Source: Chondrosia reniformis
Lineage: Eukaryota; Porifera; Demospongiae; Chondrillida; Chondrillidae
Reading direction: 5' to 3'
NCBI GenBank assembly: GCA_947172415.1
Contig: OX359199.1
Location: forward strand, 956,001-1,020,000
DNA length: 64,000 bases
Positions 1-10,900 of this stretch are shown piece by piece (within the stretch, counting starts at the first letter, position 1; each line of letters begins with the position of its first letter). The position numbers and the translations under genes were made by a program. The notes below the pieces were generated by a model. That model was not told the DNA's origin. It ran no database searches and saw nothing but the letters and a program-made list of their open reading frames with translations.

Positions 1-479
1 AAACTGAACTGTGTGCATATAAACATGTCAAACCTTTAAAAGATTGCTTGGTGCATCTTTCTGTTCTTGCAGTTAACGTCTGTTCAAGTTGAGTTAAAAA
101 TTTTAAATTTCAATCTGTAAAGTTGAGTTGAAATATCTGTTCAAGTTGAAAATTTTCTGTCCAAGTTGAGTTGAAATTTCTGTTCTGAAGTTAAATTTCT
201 GTTCAAGTTGAGTTGAAATTTCTAAGTTATTTTCATTTAGAAGATGAAATTAAGTGACCATTCAAAGTTATCCATGTTTTCTTCCTTTGTCGTATTCAGT
301 TAAGAGTTGTTTTTTCTTGCAATTTTTACTCTAACTATATACTGGCATTAAGTAAGTATATAGAATAATGTAGCAGTTATTTTAAAGTTGATAAAAATGA
401 AATTAATTATAAGTGACCATAAAATTCTTAAGCCATCGTGGTTTTCTTCTTAAAGCAAAATGAATCGTTAAAAATCAAA
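1..479. other. AT-rich intergenic DNA, no gene seen
   Basis: Low-complexity DNA with repeated short phrases such as ctgttcaagttgagttgaaat between about 80 and 220. No open frame with coding character was seen on either strand. Confidence 0.5.
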
Positions 480-715
480 ATGCAAAAATCAAAAATGCCT
501 TCTTGCTGAATTGTTAGAAATAAAATGCAAAATGCCAATCTTGCTGAATTGTTAGAAATAAAATGCAAAAATGCCAATCTTGCTGAATTGTTAAAAATCA
601 AATGCAAAATGCCAATCTTGCTGAATTGTTAGAAATAAAATGCAAAAATGCCTTCTTGCTGAATTGTTACAAATAAAATGCAAAAATGCCAATCTTGCTG
701 AATTTATAAATGCAA
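480..715. repeat. Minisatellite, unit about 40 bp
   Basis: About six tandem copies of a unit containing ttgctgaattgtta followed by aaataaaatgcaaaaatgcc. Copies differ by a few substitutions and short indels. Confidence 0.8.
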
Positions 716-1257
716 GTTATACCGAGTGTATTTAAGCCAAAAGCCAATGTCTGAGCAAACTGTTGCTGCAATGTACAAGGCCAAATTAATCACATATGCA
801 TGCCTTGAGTTAACTATAATCGATATATATATAGCCAGCTCATGCAAAGTGGCCAGCTGAAAGTAATAAGTTGAAAAAACAGGATATTAAGAGCTAATAT
901 TTCAAAGTAACAAGTCAAAAAACAGACCAGGGACTGCCAGCTCAGTGACAAGTCATAAATGGAACAGGGCAGCCAGTTCAAAGTTGCAACTCCACAGAAA
1001 CTGGGGCATCCGGTTTAAAAAATCAGTCAAAGAAAATGAGTCCCGAAAGATCACCATTTCAAAGATTGCAGAACCTGTAGAATATATATAGAAAAATAAT
1101 ATAATACAACTGAATAGTGTATATATAATCATGACAAACCTTCAAAAGACGAAGATCTGGCTGCCTTGGTGATAAATTACTGTTCTGAAGTCATTGAATT
1201 GAAGTTCAGTTGATTCTTTGGTTTTGAATTTTCTTACTCTATTTGAACACTGGCATC

Positions 1258-1795
1258 CAATCTTGAAAAAGTGCAAATCTTGAAAAAGTGCAAATCTTAA
1301 AAAAGTGCAATTCTTGAAAAAGTGCAAATCTTGAAAAAGTGCAAATCTTGAAAAAGTGCAAATCTTGAAAAAGTGCAAATCTTGAAAAATGCAAATCTTG
1401 AAAAAAATGCAAATCTTGAATCTTTAAAATGAAACTTACCATCAACTCCACATATATATACTACCCTTAAAATACATACACAAAATCTAAAAATGCAAAT
1501 CTTGAAAAAATGCAAATCTTGAAAAATGCAATTCTTGAAAAATGCAATTCTTGAAAAATGTCAAACTTACCTTCCACATATATACTACCCTTATAATATA
1601 TATACGAAAAATGCAATATTCTTGAAAAATGTCAAACTTATAAATTACCTTCCACATACGTATAATACCCTTATACATATGAAAAAATGCAAATCTTGAA
1701 AAAATGCAAATCTTGAAAATGCAAATCTTGAAAATGCAAATCTTGAAAATGCAAATCTTGAAAATGCAAATCTTGAAAAAATGCAAATCCTGATA
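1258..1795. repeat. Short-unit tandem repeat (gcaaatcttgaaaaa)
   Basis: Dozens of copies of a 14-18 bp unit around gcaaatcttgaaaa, interrupted at about 1420-1490, 1560-1680 and 1795-1850 by a sub-repeat containing cttaccttccacatatatactaccctta. Open frames here on the minus strand only encode repeats of KICTFSRFALFQ and are artefacts of the repeat. Confidence 0.85.
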
Positions 1796-1984
1796 ATGTC
1801 AAACTTACTTAACTCCACATATATACTACCCTTAAATCACGTATAAATCCTACTGTCAATATTATATATATTTTAAAAGCTAACAAATAAATTACACATC
1901 CAACAGATTTCCTGTGCAAACCAATGCAAACGTTGTAAAATGCCCAAATGAAAACCAAATTCCAAGTGTATGCAAATACAATTA

Positions 1985-2340
1985 CCTTAAAACGGGCAGC
2001 CTAAAACAGGGACTCCGGTCAGAGCTTCTCTTCGCCGAGTCGGTGGGTACTGGTCCCACGCACTGCTTCCAGACCATCAGCCTCGATCTTCGGGAGAACA
2101 AACGCACAAAGGCGAGTTGCTAGGGAGGAACAACTCCGGATCCTAGGCCATAATGGAGAAGACCACCCCCCTCAGAGAAACCTCAAGTCCTTCAGCAGCA
2201 CATGGTCCCATGACCGTACTCCAAGCCATGGTTGTCGCACCAAATTCCCGGAGGCTGGCGAACCGTATACTCCGGCGCTGGAACGGAGTGGGGCCCGAAG
2301 GCCAAAGAATGAAATTTGCCAGGGTCTATTTATAATAAAC
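1985..2340. other. GC-rich island with a TATA-like box on the minus strand, identity unknown
   Basis: This stretch is much richer in G+C than its surroundings. Read on the minus strand it opens with a TATA-like tataaata (about 2328-2335), followed by roughly 300 bp of mixed-composition DNA. This would fit a promoter plus first exon, or an LTR-like piece of a mobile element. Plus-strand frames of 60-69 codons exist but show no recognisable protein. Confidence 0.3.
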
Positions 2341-2354
2341 GTCTTTTTTACGAA

Positions 2355-2510
2355 CGATCTTCTGGTGGCAAGTTCGAGAACAATGGGTACGTGTAGTACA
2401 TCTATTCAGCTATTCAGCAAAGGAAGATTTCTGCTGTCGAGTTCGAAAACAATGGGTACGTACATCCATTCAGCAAAGAATAGTCATAACAGCTCAGCAA
2501 AACCTTCCTC
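2355..2510. repeat. Imperfect direct repeat, unit about 75 bp
   Basis: Two copies of a segment carrying gttcga(g/a)aacaatgggtacgt and ending in attcagcaaag. A third partial copy of the end follows at about 2490. Confidence 0.55.
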
Positions 2511-2559
2511 AATAGAACATCTTCAGACAGGCGAAAGTCACAACAGCTCAACCACGAAC

Positions 2560-3635
2560 TTATAATTCTCTATAGACTCATTCTTCCGTAGGATACCCAG
2601 TACAACAACATGTATTCAATAATAATACTACAATTGCAATCGAACACTACACACATGCAGATCTAGAGCAAGTTATAGTAGAACATTCTGTAAGTCCATT
2701 ATATACATCGCAGAAATTCAAACATTATGACAGTTTGGTATATACGTACACCGTTTACTCTAGGTACGTACTCTTGCTATATATACCTGCAGACTTAACA
2801 TTCGGAGACAATGAGACAATGCTTGTATATATTAAGATGGAGCAGTTTACAGATCGTTTATAAACTCGTAAGAAAGTTACAAAATGTATTTTGTTTGCAT
2901 CTTTGTAGCTTTCGTAATACCTATACATGTATGTACAAATACAATCCGACATTGTATCTCTTTCAATTACCAATAAGTGCTACATTTTATATTGAGCATT
3001 GCAAAATTCGAAATCTAATGTGTACAATAAACACCCTCAATCTACGTATACGGGAAGATCTAGAGAAAGACGCAATGATTCATGAGATAGCTACGTCTAC
3101 TGGCAACGTGATGATAAGATGGCAGCCGTCAAGTTAAGTGAAGGTACGGCTTTATAAAAAAAGTTACTTTTACGATTACAGTTGTTTATAAACCACACTC
3201 CGAGCTTTCATTATACTGTCAATGGCGTTAATAAAGCACTTCTTAAGTCGTTTGAAAGGCTGAGAAATTGATAGTGTACGAAATGATATGAATCGTATTT
3301 TATTAAAACTACATGCACTGTATGTGTATATAAGACAAGTCCAGACCAGCTAGTTATAACACTTGATCAATTATGTACACTTACAGGCTTATTTGACAAC
3401 TAATATATTTTGGTGTTGTCATGGTGATTTGTACTTGTATACTTAAATGGTTTGATAATTTTCCTTCAAGTTAGACTGGAATCATTTGAATTGTTTTTAG
3501 AGTTATCTATCTCAGTCCAGACCAATGAAAGTACATTTTCAGCCATGTTCGTTCTTAGGATCTCGCTACTACAAGTTTTAATTGTTTTAAATTTCTAAAG
3601 GAACTATATTTATGGTATAACCAAAGGATTCCTGA
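2560..3635. other. Intergenic DNA, no supported gene
   Basis: AT-rich sequence. The only gene-like item is an ATG in good context (ATGGCAGCCGTC, about 3118) followed after eight codons by a donor-like GGTACGG. No downstream exon could be attached to it. Confidence 0.35.
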
Positions 3636-3637
3636 AA

Positions 3638-3692
3638 GTGTTTCATACAGTTTGCCCGTAGTTATAGCCACTACAAACTGTATGAAAACATA
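3638..3692. repeat. Short hairpin (inverted repeat)
   Basis: The arms gtttcatacagtttg and caaactgtatgaaaac are complementary around a loop of about 19 bases. It may be a remnant of a foldback element. Confidence 0.6.
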
Positions 3693-3850
3693 GCATGACT
3701 GCCCTATTCAATGTATTTTTAATTACATAAATCAGTAACAAAGCAGTTTTGCGGTCATTTATCCATGATTTTCTAAATGTCAAAGTGTGTTTCAATGTCC
3801 TCAACCTTTGCATTGCAATGGTTAATATAAGAGGCCAATTTCTGAAATTT
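3690..3850. repeat. Dispersed repeat copy
   Basis: The segment from ctgccctattcaatgtatt through the cataaatcag and tgtttcaatg phrases recurs at 42585-42740, inside an RTK-E intron. It is a low-copy dispersed element of unknown class. Confidence 0.5.
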
Positions 3851-3964
3851 TTTTCTTCTTTATTTCAAATGAATAGTACTAGCATGTAAACTTAGGCATG
3901 CATGTATATACTACGTAGTTCTAAATTGTGAATAATTTTTACTAACTAGCTAGGGAATAGGCTA

Positions 3965-4210
3965 AATTTCTGCCAAAACCTACCATCCCTATACTTCATG
4001 CAACTATCAAAGCCTATCATTTTTGAGCCCAAACACAGAAGTGATGTGTATGATTAAATTTTTAGTATGCCACTTCTGACTTACCACAGGATCAATGTCT
4101 TGTTTTGTTAAGTTTTGTACCAGTCTCTCTTGCAGGCACTGCCGTATATGCCTGTATACTTCTAGATTTAGTTTTTAATGTTTACTTGTTTTTATGTTTA
4201 TGATTGCCTA
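3965..4210. mobile_element. Degenerate copy of the MITE at 28001-28247
   Basis: It shares with the intact hairpin element a run of phrases in the same order: ccatcccta, gcccaaaca, gaagtgatgtgtat, caatgtcttgttt and tgcaggcactgcc. The terminal arms have decayed here, so the hairpin is no longer obvious. Confidence 0.6.
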
Positions 4211-4966
4211 CCCTGTTAAAAAGAAAGTGAGATATTCACACTATGTTTTGGTAAAAGTGATGAATACTGCCACAATAAGTTGATCTAGTTGAGAATATCT
4301 CACTATTTTTAACAGAGTACTGTTAGATAGAGATAGAATGTTCCAGTTGGCATTGTTATAGGACAAGCTCAGCACAAGTCATGCCATATTTAGCAGTTCA
4401 TTTTCAGAATAACAGCCAAGCGGCACCAATAGAATTGGAATAACAGTCATGCAAGCATTTGCTGTGAAAACAATTAGGAATTTTAATAATTCTATATTTA
4501 TCTAAAAAATTCTACATATTGTTTATTAATTGCAACTTATACGTAGTTTTTAATAATTAATAAAAATACTTGTAATATGTACTCTTATGTCTATTTTAGA
4601 CACTATACAACCAAGAACTATTTATTTACAGGCTAATTTGTGTGCTGGTACAACCTAAAGGATAAGAAGAATTTAAGGAAAACAAGTAGGCTGTTCTGTT
4701 CTGCTTGGAGATGTTTCAGGCAACTGTAAAATTATATAATAGATGTAGCATGTTGAGAAGGGTGTGTTAGATTATTCATTTGGTGCTGAAAATCTAGCAA
4801 ATGGAGAGATAGGAAGCTGAAACTTGGTGTTAGCCCTTACAACCATCTCCAGGAAATGCATTGCGCAATCATTGTATAATAAAATTACGCAACATATTAG
4901 TGGCGGCTGACGGACTACGTCAGATTGCATAACCAATAAAAAGTCCCACGAGAGGCTCAATGCAAA
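4211..4966. other. Upstream region of RTK-A
   Basis: AT-rich DNA between the degraded MITE and the RTK-A start codon. It should hold the RTK-A promoter, but no element can be named. Confidence 0.4.
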
Positions 4967-7900
4967 ATGCTTATGTTTGCTTGCTTGTTTGGCTTTCTCG
5001 TTCAACTCATACCTGTTGATGGCGCTGAGGTAGTCAAACTAGGTAAGAAATAAGGGATCGGTCAGGTATAATATCTGCTGGGTGGAGCGTAAAGTTTTAG
5101 CAAGCTAAACGAAGATCACTTTGCCAGTCGACAATTGCTTTAGGTTTGAACGTGTCCTCTGGATCTGGTGATTGTAGGTGAAGTAATAAAACGTTGCAGA
5201 ATCATTGGATCTCACGTATGCGTAACTTTAATGGCTATACGTAGGTATAGAATAATAAATGATATTAAACTCTTACTTGCTTTTCATCTATTCAATCACG
5301 TACGAGTCTATACTGTAACGATGTTTAATTTCGATATAAAACATTTGGCGGATCTAGGATGCCCTGCAGGCTTTTGAGAACTAGGAGCACTTAGAAGGTC
5401 TGGTGCTTGTGGGCGGTTTTCGTAATGTAGTAGCTTTGCATTGTGATGCAAGATTCTTTGTTTTACAGGTGATCCTTCCGCCTCTTGTAACGCTTTGGTA
5501 AGAGGAGGAGAACAGATTACAAGTGGTCCTTTTCTGGAGGGTAGCACGTGCGTCACTTATGATGATGATCAGGATTCTTGCAATGATTGTCTCTCCCTTA
5601 ACTGCACATTGGTCATTGAAAGCGTGTTTTCCATTCCATTTCGCATTCCCTTCAGAAATGTCATATTACCTTGCTATGATGAATATAACGGTAGCAACAT
5701 TCATGCTGTAAATTCAATAGTGTATCATTATTTACAAGCTGACAAGGTCTGGTCTAATGTCACAGTGACTGGACATGATGAAGATATTGTATCTTTTGAC
5801 TTTGGTTTGACTAGTGGTAACCTTACCATTATAAGGGATGTTATACAGAATGATACAGGAATCACTTTTGCTGTGAGTGCTATAATCACAATCTCTTAAT
5901 TTTGCTTTCATGCTTTCTAGGCTCTGTTGAGGTGGGCTGGCTAAATATGAAAGAGTTTTATAGTTCTAAAGTTAATTTTAGCAGTAAATTGTTTCGAGAA
6001 TATAATTAAAGACATAATAATTAGTAATTTTCTTTTATTATTATCTTTTTGATTCTTTTTGAAACAGCCGTGCACTGCCATCACTATTACTTATGTTCAT
6101 ATCTGTTCTTCTTTGTATAGGTTAGAGTAAGAAATAATCCGGCAATATTTTCTGTTCTGAATCCTGTCTACATTCCAATTGCTTGTGGTTAGTCTGTGTG
6201 TCTACGTATGTTACAATGTAGGGATACACTGATGATAAGTGAGTGCTAGTGTAGCTTATCCAGATCTGTGGCAGCAATCTCTCTGAAAAGTAACCACATA
6301 AAGTATAAGCAATAATTTCATTTGCTATAGTTTGCTGTTAAAATTATTCTTTAATGTGTATATAATACAATAATATTGCTGTTATATGATAATTGGGCTC
6401 TACAGTTGCTTTACATAAAATGGACAATCTAGAACGACACATTTCAAAAAATATGGCCTATACGTATATAATGACATGAAAAATCTAATACACCATTTTC
6501 CTACATGCTATGCCTAAACAAGCCTATAGGGAACTAAACCTGAAGAGAGCTTTGGATGAATATACAGGAATCTTTTCTTTTTTTTTCTTTCTTCTTCTGC
6601 TCCACTGGGCCAGGCATGTTAAAATAGTCACTATATATGACTTTCGACTTTATGCTATATAGTGTATGTAAATGACACGGAATGTGCCGTAATGACAACT
6701 GTACAGCCGTTTGTTCAAATGGAACTACAACCTGGGGAAATAGTTGGCATAGTGGTTGGAGCAATTCTATTTAGTGTTGTTGTCGTCTCACTTGTGATCC
6801 TTGTGATGATTTGCATAAAGAAACAAAGAAGAAAGAGGAAAAGAGTAAAATGGTTTAATAAGAAGTGAGCAATTAATTATATATATTTGGAGCTCAATTC
6901 ATAACTTTTAGCTTCAGTTTATGACACCAATCTCTATTACGTAGTTGCATCATACCACCTAAGTATTGCATAATGTCCATTCTCTGTTTGCAGGAGTATT
7001 GCTATGTCTCCAGAGAAATCATTTGGTGTAGTAAATAGCAAATTTGAAAATATGCTAGTAAGTCATAGCCAACTCATTTGTTATGGTTTCAGATATTTTT
7101 GTGGGGAATTTAATATGCTGTTTTGAGAGGGAAAACCTAATGTTTAATTATTAATTAAGTTAAAATCATCAGAACATTTGATTAACAAATATGATTAATT
7201 AAATACCTCTTTCGCTATCACTGCAGATGAGAGAGGAGGTTACTAGTTACCAACAGGCTGAAGATAATCCTTACTTGACCTTTGACCTGAAATATGGGCT
7301 TTCTACTCCTTCAGTTGAATTTTCAAATTACAACAAAACTAGATTGGAAACAGAGAAAGATGTTAGTACAAACTGACTGACTATTCACGCTCTGAGGATG
7401 TCCCTCTAATCAGTTGCTTATCTGATTGTTTGTCTATAGATTTGGGAATTTCCTCGTGAGAATCTCATTTACATGAGAGAGTTGGGAAGATGTGCCTTTG
7501 GAAAAGTATTACTAATGAAGGCCAAGGTAGCAAACACATGACATACGTATATTACAAGTTATTGACTCAAGCTTATCTTTAGATGTGATAGAAAGAGTTA
7601 GTGTAGTTAAGTGTTATGTAATACATGTTAGTATGTGTAGCTCTAAGACGACACCAGCAGTTATATTTGCAAGTCTATGAAGTTAAGACTTTCACACCAT
7701 CTTATCTGATATACAATGTGTTTTCTCTGAAAATGTGTTAGGACATTGCTGGCTACGAGGGAACCATTCCTGTTGTTGCAAAGACATTGCAAAGTGACGA
7801 TCCTGATGATCAGAGAAAGTTTGAAGAAGAAACGGAACTAATGAAAAAGTTTTCTCACAAAAATATAATTAGTTTGTTGGGTGAGCATTAGTCTCCTAGC

Positions 7901-10900
7901 AACACATTCTGATTTTGGCTTGCTAGTTCTGTTGACTGTGTGACACTTATCTTCTGTTCCTACCACCATCACATCTGTTGCACTGTTGGCTCAAAGCTGT
8001 ACAATACTTGCATTCATTACTCCTTTTGGATCTCAAGATGGAACATCACTGCACAATAATATATTCTAGGCACAATAGTTTTATATCTATCTAATTCACA
8101 TGTATTCCTTTGTTGGAAGTACACATAGCTATGTTATACTGGATGTAAATATAGTACTGTTCAACTTCAACAACTTAATTGCCACAATATTGTTCATTAT
8201 CTGTAGGTACCTGTGGAAAGGTCCTAGATGGAGCTCCTATGATAATTCAGGAGCTAATGCCTTACGGAGATCTTCAAGGCTTTCTTGAAAACATAAGGTT
8301 AATCATTAATATGCAGTACATGTATTTAACTGTTTCTATCAATGGGAACCTGATACAGCTACACTAGCATTTGTAGCAGTAACTGCAGAATTAAATCTTA
8401 TAATGATATTCATAGGGAGAGTGGTGGAAATGAGATTTCTTCCAGTTTGATGTGCCAAATGGCACTGGATGTGAGTCTAGTGGACACACCCATTTCATGC
8501 ACATAAACCCCTCCCCTCTCCCATGGCTATGTACATGTAGGTGTTGGCTGGTTTGGAGTTTTTGGCTGAGAATAACTATGTTCACAGAGATATAGCCGCA
8601 AGAAACTGCATGGGTAAGGTACATGCGTACGTACATACAGAGTTGAATGCCTTTGAATCTTCTCAGTGTCTAACTCAAGCATTCCTAAGTGCTTGCAGTA
8701 GGATGATTGTGTTCCTAAAGGTCTGGCTAATGGTTAACCACCTTCTGAGGATGCTCTATTGCTCTATCTCGCTCTTTGCTGATTCAATAATAGAAATCTT
8801 ACAAAAGGGTCTTGTTCAGAAGTCTATTGATATATACCAATTGTATAGATGCTTTTTCTCACTGTTGTTCAGTACATAATATATCTTTTAAACATACAAC
8901 TTTTACCTCATTATATTCACTGCTATGTAGTTGGGGATGAATTGATAGTGAAGATAAGTGACTTTGGCTTGACAAGAGCAATCCATAATACCGAATTCTA
9001 CAAAATTCAGAGGCCAGCTCAGTTCCAATTTAGATGGCTGGCACCAGAGTGCATACTTTACGGTATCTTCACTCTCAAGAGTGATATTTGGTGGGTGCAC
9101 ACAAGTGTAGTAGCTACGTACCATATTTCATACAATCTGGTATAAACCCTTAAAATCTTACATAAAAGCTATTCATTTGAGTCATTTTCAGCTGTTTCTT
9201 GTACAAAGTGTACAAATTTGTACCCTTTCAATATAAAACTGTATACACTTGTACAAGAAACAGCTGCAAATTTTGAATAGCCGCTATTTAAGATTTTAAG
9301 GGTTTATACCAGATTGTGTTCGACGTTTGATAGAATATTACCCAAACCATCTCATACCTTTCTCTATCACACCCTATATAACCATGTATATTAGGGGCGA
9401 GACCATCTATGCCCATTTGAATTCCAGGTGACCCCACATACCCATCTTGTAGCCCGCTTTTGTACTTTTTCAATGTTATCACTAAGCCTCTGTTGGTGTG
9501 GAGCCCATACCAGGGCACAATACTCAAGGTGGGGGCGTACTAATGCTGTATATGCTCTAATCTTGGCGTCACGCTGACAGCCATACATTGATCTTCTCAG
9601 TAGGTTTAACACACACTGTGCTTTGAATGCCACCTCTAGTGTGTGGTCGTCCCAGGTAAGTTTGCTGTTGAGCTTTAAACCAAGGTATTTGAATGACTCC
9701 ACCCACTCGAGGTCATTGTTACTGATGTGATATGGAAAGGTAGGGGTGTTTCTTTTACGAGAGATACACATTACCTTGCACTTGCTGGCGTTCAATAACA
9801 ACTGCCACTTATTTGCCCATCTGAGGAGTCTGTTGAGGTCTTCCTGGAGGGTCAGGCAATCTTGATGCGATGCTACCTCTTTGGAGATAGTGCAATCATC
9901 AGTGAAGAGGCCAGTATGGGAGGAGAGATCTTTACCAATGTCGTTAATATAGATAATAAATAATAGGGACCTAGAATTGAACCTTGAGGTACACCAGATG
10001 TAACAACAGACCATTCAGAGCAGGTGCCATCAACTAACACACATTGCCTACGATTCAGAAGGAAGCCACTAACCCAGTCGAGGGGTTTCCCTCTGATGCC
10101 TACGTGCTCCAGCTTAAGCAGAAGATGCTCATGAGGTACAGTGTCAAAAGCTTTGGAAAAGTCAGTAAATATCACATGCGAACTGCTGGTTCTATCAAGA
10201 CAGCGAGCCCAATGGTGCACTGTCTCAAGTAGTTGAGTCTGGCAAGAGTGACCCTTCCGGAAACCATGTTGGAAAGGTGTGAGCTTGTTGTAGCTGACAA
10301 GGAAATCTGTTAGCTGGTTGTGAATAAGTCTCTCCAAGATCTTCACCACGGTACAGGTAAGACTAATGGGTCTGTAGTTGGCAACTAGGTGTTTGTTGCC
10401 TTTCTTAAAGACATGTAGGGGTGACGTTAGCAGAAGTCCAATCATCAGGGAGGTAACCCTGATACACTGACAATGTAAAGAGCTTGGCCAATAACAGATC
10501 ATGGACATCCTCACATGAGATAATGACATCACTTACTTCTTCGTAGCTCCAGGAATCACTTAGCTCCTCTCGTAGTGTGCTGAGGTGGGACGCATTCTCC
10601 TGCACAAAGATGGACTCGAAATGATCGCGAAAGGCTCTCGCTTTCTCACTGGGGTAGGATAATGTATTGCCTTGGTGATGGAGGTCAGGAAAGCGAGAGT
10701 GCTGGCCCCTTACATTTTTCAACCAGCGCCAGAAGAGGCGTTGATCATTATGCAAGTTGGATGTGATTTGGTTTAAGTGATGGTGATGATCCTGCCTGGT
10801 TAGGCTTTGTACCTCATTGCTGATGACTCTGTACCTCTGGAAGTGGTGAGGTTTGCCAGACCGTTTGGCTAATTTGTATGCTCGTCATTTTTTTCGAACC

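Noticed and set aside
1142-1786. Several minus-strand open frames of 70-99 codons encoding Phe/His/Lys-rich repeats
   Set aside because: They are created by the tandem repeat gcaaatcttgaaaaa and exist in overlapping frames. No real protein signal.
3118-3160. ATGGCAGCCGTC... as the first exon of a plus-strand gene
   Set aside because: Good start context and a donor-like site, but no downstream exon could be attached in 1.8 kb.
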